A stretch of 64,000 bases of DNA, taken from assembly GCF_015477355.1 (NCBI RefSeq), contig NZ_JADLRJ010000002.1:558001-622000 (forward strand), written 5' to 3'. The notes beneath the pieces were generated by a model. That model saw nothing but the letters and a program-made list of their open reading frames with translations, had not been told where the DNA came from and made no database searches. Shown in pieces: positions 1 through 8,826 of this stretch; the first letter of the stretch is position 1; each line of letters begins with the position of its first letter. This stretch comes from Nocardia blacklockiae. GTDB lineage: Bacteria; Actinomycetota; Actinomycetes; Mycobacteriales; Mycobacteriaceae. Both the position numbers and the translations under genes were made by a program.

Positions 1-461
<461 letters not shown>

Positions 462-494
462 GAGTTCTTCTCTGCTTTCTGGATTCCCCGCCGC

Positions 495-800
495 TTACGC
501 GACCGGGCCTCCGAAGATCTCGATGGGCTTGCTGTCGGCCGAGAGGGTCACGAGCGCGCGCTTGGTGCTCTTGCGCTGTCCGTAACCGCTGCGGGTCCGC
601 TTGCGCTTGCCCTGACGGTTGGCGGTGTTGACGCTGGTCACCTTCACGCCGAAGACCTTCTCCACGGCGATCTTGATCTGCGTCTTGTTCGCGTCGGGGT
701 GCACCACGAAGGTGTAGGTGCCCTCCTCGATCAGCCCGTAGGACTTCTCGGAGATGACCGGCGCGAGCAGGATGTCGCGGGGATCGGCGATGGTGGTCAC
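495..800 (-). CDS. rplW: 50S ribosomal protein L23
   Basis: L23 sits at the polypeptide exit tunnel and docks trigger factor and SRP. The 101-aa product has the normal bacterial length and the L23 signature, with [13 protein letters not shown] near the N-terminus and [17 protein letters not shown] in the middle. The basic loop ([19 protein letters not shown]) follows. The start is a GTG at 800 that overlaps the rplD stop in a GTGA arrangement, so translational coupling is likely. It is the fourth gene of the S10 operon. Confidence 0.97.
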   Translation of the reverse strand: MTTIADPRDILLAPVISEKSYGLIEEGTYTFVVHPDANKTQIKIAVEKVFGVKVTSVNTANRQGKRKRTRSGYGQRKSTKRALVTLSADSKPIEIFGGPVA

Positions 801-1468
801 TTGCTGTCCTCCTGTGCAGCCTCAGCGGGCCCGTGCACGAAGGCGTTCAGGGCCTCCACGCTGAACACGATGTCGTCGCTGTTCAGCACGTCGCGGGTGT
901 TGAGCTGGTCCGGCGCGATCGGATGCACGTGCGGCAGGTTCGCGACGCTCTTCCACGCGGTGAGATCCTCGCGGCCCACCACGACCAGCAGCTTCTTGCG
1001 GTCGCTCAGCTCGGCCAGGAAGCTCTTGGCGCTCTTGGTCGAAGGCGTCTGTCCCGCAACCAGTTCGGTGACGACGTGGATCCGCTCGCCGCGCGCGCGG
1101 TCCGACAGGGCGCCACGCAGGGCGGCGGCCTTCATCTTCTTCGGCAGGCGCTGCGAGTAGTCGCGCGGCTGCGGGCCGTGCACGGTGCCACCGCCGGCGA
1201 ACTGCGGAGCGCGGGTCGAACCCTGGCGGGCCCGGCCGGTGCCCTTCTGGCGGTACGGCTTCTTGCCACCGCCGCGGACCTCGCCGCGGGTCTTGGTGGC
1301 GTGCGTGCCCTGGCGCGCGGCGGCCTCCTGGGCCACGACGACCTGGTGCATCAGCGCGATGTTGGCGGTCACGTCGAAGATCTCCGCGGGGAGCTCGACG
1401 GTGCCGTTGGTCTTGCCACCCGGCTCTTTCACCGGCAGCGTGAGGTTGGTCTTGGTCTCGGTGCTCAT
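797..1468 (-). CDS. rplD: 50S ribosomal protein L4
   Basis: L4 binds 23S rRNA near the exit tunnel. In E. coli it also autoregulates the S10 operon through the mRNA leader; whether it does so here is unknown. The 223-aa protein shows the extended-loop motifs, including [20 protein letters not shown] and [20 protein letters not shown], as well as the C-terminal [19 protein letters not shown] region. The ATG at 1468 overlaps the rplC stop (ATGA), and the stop overlaps the GTG of rplW, so the three genes are translationally coupled. Confidence 0.97.
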   Translation of the reverse strand: MSTETKTNLTLPVKEPGGKTNGTVELPAEIFDVTANIALMHQVVVAQEAAARQGTHATKTRGEVRGGGKKPYRQKGTGRARQGSTRAPQFAGGGTVHGPQPRDYSQRLPKKMKAAALRGALSDRARGERIHVVTELVAGQTPSTKSAKSFLAELSDRKKLLVVVGREDLTAWKSVANLPHVHPIAPDQLNTRDVLNSDDIVFSVEALNAFVHGPAEAAQEDSK

Positions 1469-2130
1469 GCCCGGGCACCACCCTTCGCAGCGCTCTTCAC
1501 GATCACGATGCCGCCCTTGCGACCCGGGATCGCGCCCTTGATCAGCAGCAGGCCGTTCTCGGCGTCCACCTTGTGGACCGAGAGGTTCTGCGTGGTGACG
1601 CGGTCGTTACCCATCCGGCCCGACATCCGCATGCCCTTGAACACGCGACCCGGGGTGGCGCAGCCGCCGATGGAACCCGGACGGCGGTGCACGGCCTGCG
1701 CACCGTGCGAGGCGCCCTGGCCGCGGAAGCCGTGGCGCTTCATGGTGCCCGCGTAGCCCTTGCCCTTGCTGGTGCCGGTCACGTCGACGAACGCGCCCTC
1801 TTCGAACACGTCGGCGGAGAGCTCCTGGCCGACCTCGAAGCTGGCGGCGTCGGCGACCCGGATCTCGGCGACGTGGCGACGCGGCGTCACGCCGGCCTTG
1901 GCGAACTGCCCGGCGACGGGCTTGCTCACCTTGCGCGGGTCGATCGCGCCGAAGGCCAGCTGCACGGCGGAGTAGCCGTCGCGCTCCTCGGTGCGGATCT
2001 GGGTCACGACGTTCGGGCCGGCCTTGACGACGGTCACGGGAACGACGCGGTTCTTGTCGTCGAAGACCTGGGTCATGCCGAGCTTGGTGCCCAGGATGCC
2101 GGTCGCCGGCCGGTTCTTGTTGTCAGTCAT
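1465..2130 (-). CDS. rplC: 50S ribosomal protein L3
   Basis: Early-assembling large-subunit protein close to the peptidyl transferase centre. The L3 family signature is clear: [13 protein letters not shown] near the N-terminus, then [20 protein letters not shown] and GRMGNDRVT. The chosen start is the ATG at 2130 (MTDNKNRP), which has a GGGGAC ribosome-binding site about 8 nt upstream. An in-frame GTG at 2148, overlapping the rpsJ stop, would add six residues but has no visible Shine-Dalgarno sequence. Length is about 221 aa, normal for actinobacterial L3. Confidence 0.96.
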   Translation of the reverse strand: MTDNKNRPATGILGTKLGMTQVFDDKNRVVPVTVVKAGPNVVTQIRTEERDGYSAVQLAFGAIDPRKVSKPVAGQFAKAGVTPRRHVAEIRVADAASFEVGQELSADVFEEGAFVDVTGTSKGKGYAGTMKRHGFRGQGASHGAQAVHRRPGSIGGCATPGRVFKGMRMSGRMGNDRVTTQNLSVHKVDAENGLLLIKGAIPGRKGGIVIVKSAAKGGARA

Positions 2131-2144
2131 ATCTACAGTCCCCG

Positions 2145-2450
2145 TCACTGAATGTTGACGTCGACGCTGGCCGGCAGATCGATGCGCATGAGCGCGTCGA
2201 CCGTCTTCGGCGTCGGGTCGAGGATGTCGATCAGCCGCTTGTGCGTGCGCATCTCGAAGTGCTCGCGCGAGTCCTTGTACTTGTGCGGCGAACGGATGAC
2301 GCAGTACACGTTCTTCTCGGTCGGCAACGGCACCGGCCCGACGACACGGGCACCGGTGCGGGTCACCGTCTCGACGATCTTGCGCGCAGACGCATCGATC
2401 GCCTCATGGTCGTAGGCCTTGAGCCTGATGCGGATCTTTTGTCCCGCCAC
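2145..2450 (-). CDS. rpsJ: 30S ribosomal protein S10 (first gene of operon)
   Basis: S10 is a 30S head protein and also the NusE transcription antitermination factor. The 101-aa product is full length, with [17 protein letters not shown] at the start, [19 protein letters not shown] in the middle and [15 protein letters not shown] afterwards. The start is a GTG at 2450 with an AAAGGAC Shine-Dalgarno upstream. It opens the S10 operon, and its leader contains a strong hairpin at 2494-2528. Confidence 0.97.
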   Translation of the reverse strand: MAGQKIRIRLKAYDHEAIDASARKIVETVTRTGARVVGPVPLPTEKNVYCVIRSPHKYKDSREHFEMRTHKRLIDILDPTPKTVDALMRIDLPASVDVNIQ

Positions 2451-2493
2451 GCTGAGTGTCCTTTTCTCCGCTTAGCTTTCGCTTTTCGGTCCA

Positions 2494-2528
2494 GAGGGCT
2501 TCCGGAAGTCGCCTTCCGAAGCACCCTC
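2494..2528 (-). promoter_or_regulatory. Leader hairpin upstream of the S10 operon
   Basis: Read on the minus strand, GAGGG...CCCTC closes a second stem formed by CTTCGGAAG and CTTCCGGAAG around a GCGA loop, about 15 base pairs with one bulge and a two-nt offset. The loop fits the GNRA tetraloop rule. It lies about 45-80 nt upstream of the rpsJ start, inside the probable 5' leader. A role in operon autoregulation is an inference by analogy with other bacteria; a plain stability hairpin is possible. Confidence 0.5.
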
Positions 2529-2990
2529 ATCTGCATGCCCGAACCTGAGAAGTCACAGCTGACGCAATCCGTCCTGACCACGACCGGGCTCGACCCGATC
2601 CATCGCCGCTGTTCATCTGTCATGGTTCTTCCGGTCCACGCGGTCGGGCGTGTCGCCATGCCGCTCATTCCTCGGCCCCGGAAATTTTCTTCCCATGAGC
2701 CTCGGAACTCGTCCCGGACGTATCCGCGCCGGACTCGACGGGATACAGAGTGGGTACTGCTCGCCCCGCACCGACACAACGGACTGTCCGCAGGACAGAC
2801 GCCACCCGGTGCAGGCAACCCGAACAGTATGCCTGAGCCCTCGGGGCGACTCCAAATCGGGGTCCCTGTGATGCTGACAACGCCGCTACCAGCGCGTCCG
2901 GTCCGGTGGAGGCGACCGTGGCCCAGCCTACCGGCTTCTCCCCGCGGCGCGCACGGACGCCGTCGCGACCTGGATTCCGAGGCCCCCGGG
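2529..2990. other. Gene-free region upstream of the S10 operon
   Basis: No convincing gene is seen; the open frames here are short, unsupported by an RBS and in conflict on both strands. The stretch must hold the S10 operon promoter. One weak candidate on the minus strand is TTGTGT (about 2780) with TACCCA 17 bp further on. A 15-bp palindrome, CTGTCC-GCA-GGACAG, occurs at 2784-2798. Neither can be confirmed by eye. Confidence 0.4.
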
Positions 2991-3020
2991 CCGCTATCTT
3001 ACTCTGGAGTAAGGTAGCGG
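2991..3020. promoter_or_regulatory. Palindromic operator directly in front of the thioesterase gene
   Basis: Arms of 14 nt, CCGCTATCTTACTC and GAGTAAGGTAGCGG, are separated by 2 nt and differ by a single mismatch. The core TTACTC-tg-GAGTAA is the kind of site bound by TetR-family dimers. It ends one base before the ATG at 3022, so a bound protein would cover the start site of a probably leaderless mRNA. The cognate regulator is not adjacent. Confidence 0.65.
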
Positions 3021-3021
3021 T

Positions 3022-3498
3022 ATGACGAACGAGACCGCCACCTATCGCGGCTGGAAGAAGCTGCCCGACAACCGCCTCGGGCACGCGCTGTTCTCGCTGG
3101 GCATGATCGCGCGGGTGCCCTATTTCGGGACCGTGGTGCCGAGCGTGACGCGGCTGGAGCCGGGGCTGTGCGAGGTCACCGCGCCGAAATGGTTCGGGAT
3201 CCACAACCACCTGGGCACCTTCCACGCCATCGCCGCGTGCAACCTGGCCGAGGTGGCGATGGGCATGCTCAGCGAGGCCACCGTGCCGACCACGCACCGC
3301 TGGATTCCCAAGGCCATGAACGTGCGGTACCTGGCCAAGGCGGAATCCGGGCTGCGGGCCGTGGCGCGGCTGGCCGAGATCCCCGACTTCGCCGCGATCA
3401 CCGAGGGGCAGGACGTGGTGGTTCCCATCTCCATCTACGACAAGAAGGGCGTGGAGGTGGTGCACGCCGACATCACCACGTGGGTGACGCCGAAGTAG
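3022..3498 (+). CDS. Hotdog-fold protein, DUF4442-type acyl-CoA thioesterase
   Basis: A 158-aa protein of the DUF4442/PaaI-like hotdog group, expected to hydrolyse or bind acyl-CoA thioesters in the cytoplasm. Supporting features are the substrate-pocket segment around residues 50-75 (APKWFGIHNHLGTFHAIAA), the helix CNLAEVAMGMLSE and the strand pattern of the C-terminal half. The ATG sits one base after a near-perfect palindrome with no Shine-Dalgarno, so translation is probably leaderless and tightly repressible. Substrate is unknown. A second, different hotdog protein occurs at 58140-58610. Confidence 0.8.
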   Translation: MTNETATYRGWKKLPDNRLGHALFSLGMIARVPYFGTVVPSVTRLEPGLCEVTAPKWFGIHNHLGTFHAIAACNLAEVAMGMLSEATVPTTHRWIPKAMNVRYLAKAESGLRAVARLAEIPDFAAITEGQDVVVPISIYDKKGVEVVHADITTWVTPK

Positions 3499-3528
3499 GC
3501 GGTGCCGCCTGTTGATTGAATGAGAGCC

Positions 3529-4692
3529 ATGAGCGATCGGTCTGTCCGCGACGCGGATGTGTGCGTGGTGGGCCTGGGGCCGGCGGGGCGGGCGCTGGCG
3601 CACCGCGCGCTGCGGGCCGGACTGACCGTGGTGGCCGTGGATCCGCGGCCCGAGCGATTATGGCCGCCGACCTTCTCGTGCTGGGTCGACGAGCTGCCGG
3701 AGTGGCTGCCGGACAGCGCGATCGCGCAGCGGATCGAGGCCCCGGTGGTGTGGACCGAGGCCGCCCACCGCATCGAGCGGCCGTATTGCGTGTTGTCGAA
3801 ACAGGGTCTGCACGACGCGCTTTCGCTGGCCGACGCGACCGTGCTGGCCGGGCGGGCCGCGAGCGTCGACGCGCACCGGGTGGAACTGAGCGACGGGACC
3901 GCGATCACGGCGGCGGCGGTGTTCGACGCCCGCGGCCTGCCCTCCCCCGGCGCGCGGCGGACCGCCAGCGCGCACGGCATCTTCGTGGACGCCGACCGCG
4001 CCGCGCCGATGGTGGCCGAAGGCGAAGGGCTGCTGCTGGACTGGCGCGCCGAGAACGGCGCCGGGCCCGACGAGCCGCCGTCGTTCCTCTATTCCGTGCC
4101 GCTCGGCGACGGCCGGGTGATCTTCGAGGAGACGAGCCTCGGCCTGCGCGGCGGGATGCCGCAGCGCGAACTGCGCCGTCGCACCCTGAATCGGCTTGCC
4201 GCGCACGGCATCCGGCTGCGCGGCGACGAGCCGAGCGAGGCCGCGCACTACCCGCTCGACCAGCCGCCGCCGAAACCCGGTGCGGTCGGGGCGATTCCGT
4301 TCGGGTCGCGGGGCGGGATGATGCATCCCTGCACCGGCTACAGCGTGGCCGACTCGTTGGCGTTGGCGGACACCGCGATCGACGCGCTGCGGACCGGCGA
4401 GGATCCGGTCTCGGCCCTGTGGCCGTGGCGGGCGCGGCTGGTGTACTGGATGCGGATGCGCGGCGTGTACGGGCTGGGACGGCTGACCACCGCGCAGTCG
4501 GTCGCCATGTTCGACGCGTTCTTCACCGCCTCGCCGCGCCGGCAGCGCGCGCTGCTGTCCGCGCACGACGACTACGCGCCGCTGGGCGCGGTGCTGTTCA
4601 TGACGGTGGCGCGCACCTGGCCGTTCCGCTGGCGCTACGACCTGGTCGGCTGGACCAACCGGAACCGCTGGGTGGGTTACGAATACGGGTAG
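3529..4692 (+). CDS. Lycopene-cyclase-family flavoprotein
   Basis: Resembles plant/bacterial CrtL/CrtY lycopene beta-cyclases, which cyclise the ends of lycopene using reduced FAD non-redoxly. Visible features are an N-terminal dinucleotide-binding loop (VCVVGLGPAGRALAHRAL), the following ERLWPPTFSCWVDELPEW segment that matches the family W..T...W.DE motif, and the C-terminal TGYSVADSLALAD stretch. The ATG at 3529 is chosen because GAGAG lies about 5 nt upstream; an in-frame ATG at 3520 would add three residues. No phytoene synthase or desaturase is adjacent, so either the rest of the carotenoid pathway lies elsewhere or the substrate differs. Confidence 0.8.
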   Translation: MSDRSVRDADVCVVGLGPAGRALAHRALRAGLTVVAVDPRPERLWPPTFSCWVDELPEWLPDSAIAQRIEAPVVWTEAAHRIERPYCVLSKQGLHDALSLADATVLAGRAASVDAHRVELSDGTAITAAAVFDARGLPSPGARRTASAHGIFVDADRAAPMVAEGEGLLLDWRAENGAGPDEPPSFLYSVPLGDGRVIFEETSLGLRGGMPQRELRRRTLNRLAAHGIRLRGDEPSEAAHYPLDQPPPKPGAVGAIPFGSRGGMMHPCTGYSVADSLALADTAIDALRTGEDPVSALWPWRARLVYWMRMRGVYGLGRLTTAQSVAMFDAFFTASPRRQRALLSAHDDYAPLGAVLFMTVARTWPFRWRYDLVGWTNRNRWVGYEYG

Positions 4693-4701
4693 CCGCCGCG
4701 C

Positions 4702-5727
4702 TCAGACCCAGTTCTCGATCCAGTACTTCCAGATCCGCGGGGCGTAGGCGGCCAGCGGCGGCACCCGGATGTCCGTGCCCGCCAGCGCCGCGGCGGCGTT
4801 GCGGTGATCGAACCAGCAGCCGAACTCGCTGTGCTCCAGGACTTCTCGCGGCACCCCGACGCGCGGCAGCGCCCACGCGACGCCGGGCAGCCGCATCATC
4901 GTGTCGAGGGTCTGCTTGGGCATGACCTCCATCAGATGCGGGGCGCCGGCCTGGTCGGCGAACAGGTTGAGCACGTCGGCGGCGCTCTGCCGGCGCGGGT
5001 CGACCAGGTGGAAGGTGGTCCCGGCGGGGGCCCGGCCGTGCGCGATGTGGTCCAGGGCGCGGGTCACGAAATCCACCGGCACCATGTTGGTCTCGCCGAG
5101 CTTGGGCACCAGCAGCGGCAGGATCCGGGGCAGTTGCGCGGCCATGCGCAGCAGCCGGAAGAAGTGGTAGGGCCCGCCGATCCGGTCGATCTCGCCGGTG
5201 CGGGAGTGCCCGACCACGATCGAGGGACGATAGACCCGCCACGGCACGCGCGACTGCTCCCGCACCAGCCGCTCGGACTCGAAGGCGGCCCGCTGCTGCG
5301 GGGTGGACAGCGCCTGGCCGATGTCGAACATGTCCTCGGTGAACGGGCCCGCGGCGGAGCCGGCCACCGACACCGTCGAAACATGGTGCAGCACATCGGC
5401 TTCCAGCCGCTCGGCAATGTCGATCACGTTGCCGGTGCCGCCCGGCGCCACGGCGTCGAACCCGGCGGCCAGGTGGAACACGTGCTCGATGCGGCCGCGA
5501 CGGGACGCGACCCACTCCGGGTCGATGCCGAGACCGGCCGCGCCCAGGTCACCGCGCACGGGCCGCACCCGGTCGCCGCCCGCCCACTCCCGGGTGCGCC
5601 GATCGAACCGATACGCCGCATCCGCACCGGGCCGCACCAGTACGTACACCTCGTCGCTACGTTTCAGCAATTCCGGAACGAGATATCGCCCGATGCACCC
5701 GGTCGCCCCAGTAACCAGGTAAGCCAT
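4702..5727 (-). CDS. Extended-SDR NAD(P)-binding protein with altered active site
   Basis: A 341-aa extended short-chain dehydrogenase/reductase of the epimerase or male-sterility (acyl reductase) kind. The N-terminal Rossmann motif is TGATGCIG at residues 6-13, followed by HVSTVSVAGSA where the catalytic Ser/Thr strand belongs. The canonical YxxxK seems to be replaced: the aligned segment reads AAFESERLVRE, i.e. F-x-x-x-R. A downstream YRPSIVVGHSRTGEID segment and the MVPVDFV motif are typical of the family. It may bind a nucleotide without normal reductase chemistry. Convergent with the lycopene cyclase (9-bp gap). Confidence 0.78.
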   Translation of the reverse strand: MAYLVTGATGCIGRYLVPELLKRSDEVYVLVRPGADAAYRFDRRTREWAGGDRVRPVRGDLGAAGLGIDPEWVASRRGRIEHVFHLAAGFDAVAPGGTGNVIDIAERLEADVLHHVSTVSVAGSAAGPFTEDMFDIGQALSTPQQRAAFESERLVREQSRVPWRVYRPSIVVGHSRTGEIDRIGGPYHFFRLLRMAAQLPRILPLLVPKLGETNMVPVDFVTRALDHIAHGRAPAGTTFHLVDPRRQSAADVLNLFADQAGAPHLMEVMPKQTLDTMMRLPGVAWALPRVGVPREVLEHSEFGCWFDHRNAAAALAGTDIRVPPLAAYAPRIWKYWIENWV

Positions 5728-5807
5728 GTTGTAAGACTAACGCCAAACACCCACCAAGATCGGTAGGCGAGTTGCGAGCCGTTCGCCGGTTCGTGCCGAA
5801 ACGTTGT

Positions 5808-6560
5808 TCAGCGCGGGTACCGCGCGTCCAGCCATTCGTCGAAGGTCGGGCCCGCGATGAGCGCGCCGGGACCGGGCAGCAGCGCGCCCTCGGCCTGGAG
5901 CCGGCTGTCCGGGTCGTCACCGCGCACGGCCTCTTCGACATGGGCCGGACCGCCGCGCCGCGCGGCGAGTTTCGCCGCGGCGGCGGCGAGGTTCAGTTCC
6001 TCGGGCCCGGCGATCTCGACCCGGTCCGGAGCCGTGTCGGCGACGGCCAGCTCGGCCACCTTCTCCGCGACGGTGCGCGCGGCGACCAACTGCGTCCGCA
6101 TCGGCGGCACGACGGCCGTGTCGCCCTGTGTGGTCCAGGCCAGCATCATCTCGGTGAACTCGTGGAACTGCGCCGCCCGCACCACTCGCACCGGCACCGC
6201 GCCCTCGCCGTAGGCTCGCTCGTGCGCCAGCTTGCCGGCGTAGTGCCCCTCGGTGAACCCGTCGATACCGATGATCGACACCAGCACGATCCGCCGCACC
6301 CCGGCCCCGCCCGCGGCGCGCTGCACGTTGTGCCCGATGGTGCGAAAGAAGTCGGTCACCGCCTCGGTCTCGGTGGTTGCGGCATTGGTCGCGTCCACGA
6401 CCACGTCCGCTCCGGCCAGCGCCCGCGCCAGGCCGGTGCCGCGGTAGGCGTCCACACCGGCCGCCCGAGCGGCCGCGACGACCTCGTGCCCCTGATTCTT
6501 CAGAACGTCGGCAACCTCGGCGCCGACCCGTCCGCTGGCCCCCAGCACCACGATTCGCAT
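5808..6560 (-). CDS. NmrA-like atypical SDR, NAD(P)H-binding protein
   Basis: A 250-aa protein with an N-terminal nucleotide-binding motif IVVLGASGRVG (residues 3-13). It has the NmrA/atypical-SDR organisation: a single Rossmann domain, no YxxxK, and RIVLVSIIGIDGF after the fourth strand. Such proteins act as NAD(P)H-dependent reductases or redox sensors, and the substrate cannot be predicted. The ATG at 6560 has a good AGGGAGA Shine-Dalgarno 6 nt upstream. It is followed on the same strand by the SDR gene at 4702-5727 and preceded by the enoyl-CoA hydratase. Confidence 0.82.
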   Translation of the reverse strand: MRIVVLGASGRVGAEVADVLKNQGHEVVAAARAAGVDAYRGTGLARALAGADVVVDATNAATTETEAVTDFFRTIGHNVQRAAGGAGVRRIVLVSIIGIDGFTEGHYAGKLAHERAYGEGAVPVRVVRAAQFHEFTEMMLAWTTQGDTAVVPPMRTQLVAARTVAEKVAELAVADTAPDRVEIAGPEELNLAAAAAKLAARRGGPAHVEEAVRGDDPDSRLQAEGALLPGPGALIAGPTFDEWLDARYPR

Positions 6561-6636
6561 GACGATCTCCCTTGTTTCGTAGGTTCACGAGGAGGACGAG
6601 ACGAGCGGTCCGAGTGTGACACCGCCGAGCGGACGG

Positions 6637-7425
6637 CTAGGAGAACACGGCCTTGCGCTTCTGCAACATGGCGGTCGCGCCCTCGACGAAGTCCGGGGAT
6701 CGCAGCAGTTCGGCCTGGCCGGACTTCTCCGCGGCTAGGGCGGTGTCGAGTGCGGTCAGGGCGGCCTGGTTGAGGGCGCGCTTGGTGAGTTCCAGGGCGC
6801 GGCGGGGGCCGGCGGCGAGCTTGGCGGCGGCGGCTTCGACCGTCGCGTCGAGTTCGTCGGCGGGCAGTACGCGGGTGAGCAGGCCGCGGCGCTCGGCCTC
6901 GGTGGCGGGCAGACGCTCTCCGAGCAGTGCCATCTCGGCGGCGAGCGGGCGACCGGCGGCCGCGGCGACCATGGCGGCGGCGCCGCCGTCGGGCATCAGG
7001 CCGATGTTGATGAAGGCGAGCAGCAGGTAGGAGTCGTCGGCGGCGTAGCTGAGGTCGGCCGAAAGGGCCAGTGCGACACCGATGCCCGCGGCCGCGCCCC
7101 GGATGCGCGAGACGACGGGGACCGGCGCGTCGACGATGGCCCGCACCAGCCGGTTGGCCGCGTCCATGGTCATCTCGGGGGTGATGCCGCGCTGCGCCTC
7201 GGACGCGGTGGCGGACAGGTCGGCTCCCGTGCAGAAGTCGCCGCCCGCACCGGTGAGCACGATCGCCCGCACCGTCGAGTCGCTGGCCGCGGCCGCGAAG
7301 GTGTTGCCGAGTTCGACCATGGTGTCGTACCCGATAGCGTTCTTGCGCTTGGGGTTGGTGATCGTGACCCGCAGCACCGGCCCGTCGTGGACGGCGGAGA
7401 ATCCGGTGTGGTCGGTGGTGCTCAT
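6637..7425 (-). CDS. Enoyl-CoA hydratase/isomerase family protein
   Basis: A 262-aa crotonase-fold protein, the usual length for hydratases of fatty-acid beta-oxidation. The CoA/oxyanion-hole segments are visible: GAGGDFCTGADL around residue 60 and RGAAAGIGVALALSADL around residue 108. The latter holds the second peptide NH of the oxyanion hole. Downstream FINIGLMPDGGAA has Asp where classical hydratases have one of two Glu residues, so isomerase or other crotonase chemistry is possible. It is transcribed divergently from the TetR regulator at 7557, which probably controls it. Confidence 0.88.
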   Translation of the reverse strand: MSTTDHTGFSAVHDGPVLRVTITNPKRKNAIGYDTMVELGNTFAAAASDSTVRAIVLTGAGGDFCTGADLSATASEAQRGITPEMTMDAANRLVRAIVDAPVPVVSRIRGAAAGIGVALALSADLSYAADDSYLLLAFINIGLMPDGGAAAMVAAAAGRPLAAEMALLGERLPATEAERRGLLTRVLPADELDATVEAAAAKLAAGPRRALELTKRALNQAALTALDTALAAEKSGQAELLRSPDFVEGATAMLQKRKAVFS

Positions 7426-7473
7426 GGCAACTCCCCAGGAAGGCCGACGGTGCTGGCGGCGGCGCGAGAATGA

Positions 7474-7502
7474 TGGTTAACTTTGCGAATTGTGGTTAAC
7501 TT
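7474..7502. promoter_or_regulatory. Direct repeats TGGTTAACTT between divergent genes
   Basis: Two copies of TGGTTAACTT (7474-7483 and 7493-7502) lie 19 bp apart in the 131-bp region between the hydratase and the TetR gene. Each contains the palindrome GTTAAC, and the patch is AT-rich in a GC-rich background. Position and symmetry suggest the operator of the adjacent TetR protein, overlapping both promoters. This is inferred from context. Confidence 0.5.
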
Positions 7503-7556
7503 AGGTTGACTTGTCCGGCGCTGTCAACAAGGGCGGCACGGCAGAAGGAGAGGTGT

Positions 7557-8819
7557 ATGGTCGCGGATCGCAGCGAGGCCGGGCTCGCTTCCGCGCGACC
7601 GGACAGCTCGCCGAACGGTCACGGTGAGCGGCGCGCGCCGGTACAGCGGCGGCCCAAGAACCGAAAAGCGCAGATCGTGCGGGTCGCGGCCCGCGCGTTC
7701 AGCGAGCGCGGCTACCACCCGGTCGGCGTCGACGAGATCGCGGCGGAGGTCGGCATCTCCGGCCCCGCGCTGTACCGCCACTTCACCAACAAGTACGCGT
7801 TGCTGGTGGCGGCCGCCGAGGCCGGCGCGCAGCAGTTGCTCGACACCGCGCGCGGGGCCGACAACCCGCTGCTCGATCCGGAATCGCGACTCACCGCGCT
7901 GATCCGCGCGCTGGCCGAGCACACCATCGAGGTGCGGCGCGAGGGCGGGCTCTACCGGTGGGAGCGCCGGTACCTCGAGCCCGAGGACCGCGCGCGCATC
8001 CGGGTGATCTACGCCGGGCTGCACGAGACCGTGGAGAACGCGATCGCCCCGCTGCGCCCCGACGCTGCCGAGATCGACATCCAGATCCTGGCCACCGGCA
8101 TGCTCGGCGCGATCGGCAGCATCACCGCTCATCGCACGGCACTGGCCACCACCCGGCTCACCGACCTCTTGCAGGACATCTGCCGATCGATCCTGCACAC
8201 CGAGCTGCCGCCGCCGCCCACCCGCGAGGCTTCCGAGTCGGCGGTACGCGGCCTGCCGCTGAGCAGCAAGCGCGAACAGCTGCTCACCGAGGCCATCCGG
8301 ATCTTCGGCCGGCAGGGCTACCACGAGGCCAGCATCGAGGAGATCGGCGCGGCGGTCGGCATCAACGCCTCCAGCGTCTACCGCTACTTCACCAGCAAAT
8401 CCGACCTGCTCGCCGCGGCCTTCCACCGCACCGGCGAACGGGTCGCGATCGCCAACTCCGAGGCGCTGGCCGAGGCGACCAGCCGCGCCGACGCCGCGCT
8501 GCGCATCGCCGCCCGCTTCGCGCGCCTCACCTTCGCGATGCCGGAGATCCTGCCGGTCTACTTCGCCGAGTTCTCCAACCTGCCCGCGACCGAACAGCAG
8601 AAGCTGCGGTCCATCCAGCGCCAGAACGTGCTGGAGTGGGCCCACCTGCTCGACGGCGACCCGGCCGAGGCCCGCTTCCGCGTGCACGCCGCCATCGCGC
8701 AGGTGGTCGACGTGGGCCGCCGGATGCGCTTCGACAGCCGCGCCGAAAGCCTCGCCCGCATGCAGGCGCTGATGAACGCCGTGCTGCTGGGCGAGGACGC
8801 GCCGCCGAGCGGGGAGTGA
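7557..8819 (+). CDS. Double-domain TetR/AcrR transcriptional regulator
   Basis: About 420 aa, twice the usual TetR length, with two separate TetR_N helix-turn-helix domains. The first spans residues ~37-85 (AFSERGYHPVGVDEIAAEVG then ALYRHFTNK). The second spans residues ~238-288 (IFGRQGYHEASIEEIGAAVG then SVYRYFTSK). Each is followed by a TetR-type ligand-binding helical region, so it looks like an in-frame fusion or duplication. The ATG at 7557 is preceded by AAGGAGAGG; upstream in-frame starts lack this. Divergent from the crotonase gene, it probably represses it and may sense an acyl-CoA, as related double-TetR proteins near lipid genes are thought to. Confidence 0.88.
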   Translation: MVADRSEAGLASARPDSSPNGHGERRAPVQRRPKNRKAQIVRVAARAFSERGYHPVGVDEIAAEVGISGPALYRHFTNKYALLVAAAEAGAQQLLDTARGADNPLLDPESRLTALIRALAEHTIEVRREGGLYRWERRYLEPEDRARIRVIYAGLHETVENAIAPLRPDAAEIDIQILATGMLGAIGSITAHRTALATTRLTDLLQDICRSILHTELPPPPTREASESAVRGLPLSSKREQLLTEAIRIFGRQGYHEASIEEIGAAVGINASSVYRYFTSKSDLLAAAFHRTGERVAIANSEALAEATSRADAALRIAARFARLTFAMPEILPVYFAEFSNLPATEQQKLRSIQRQNVLEWAHLLDGDPAEARFRVHAAIAQVVDVGRRMRFDSRAESLARMQALMNAVLLGEDAPPSGE

Positions 8820-8826
8820 TTCCCGC

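Noticed and set aside
2613-2871. Short open frames upstream of rpsJ
   Set aside because: They overlap on both strands, have no RBS and resemble no protein; more likely promoter and leader DNA.
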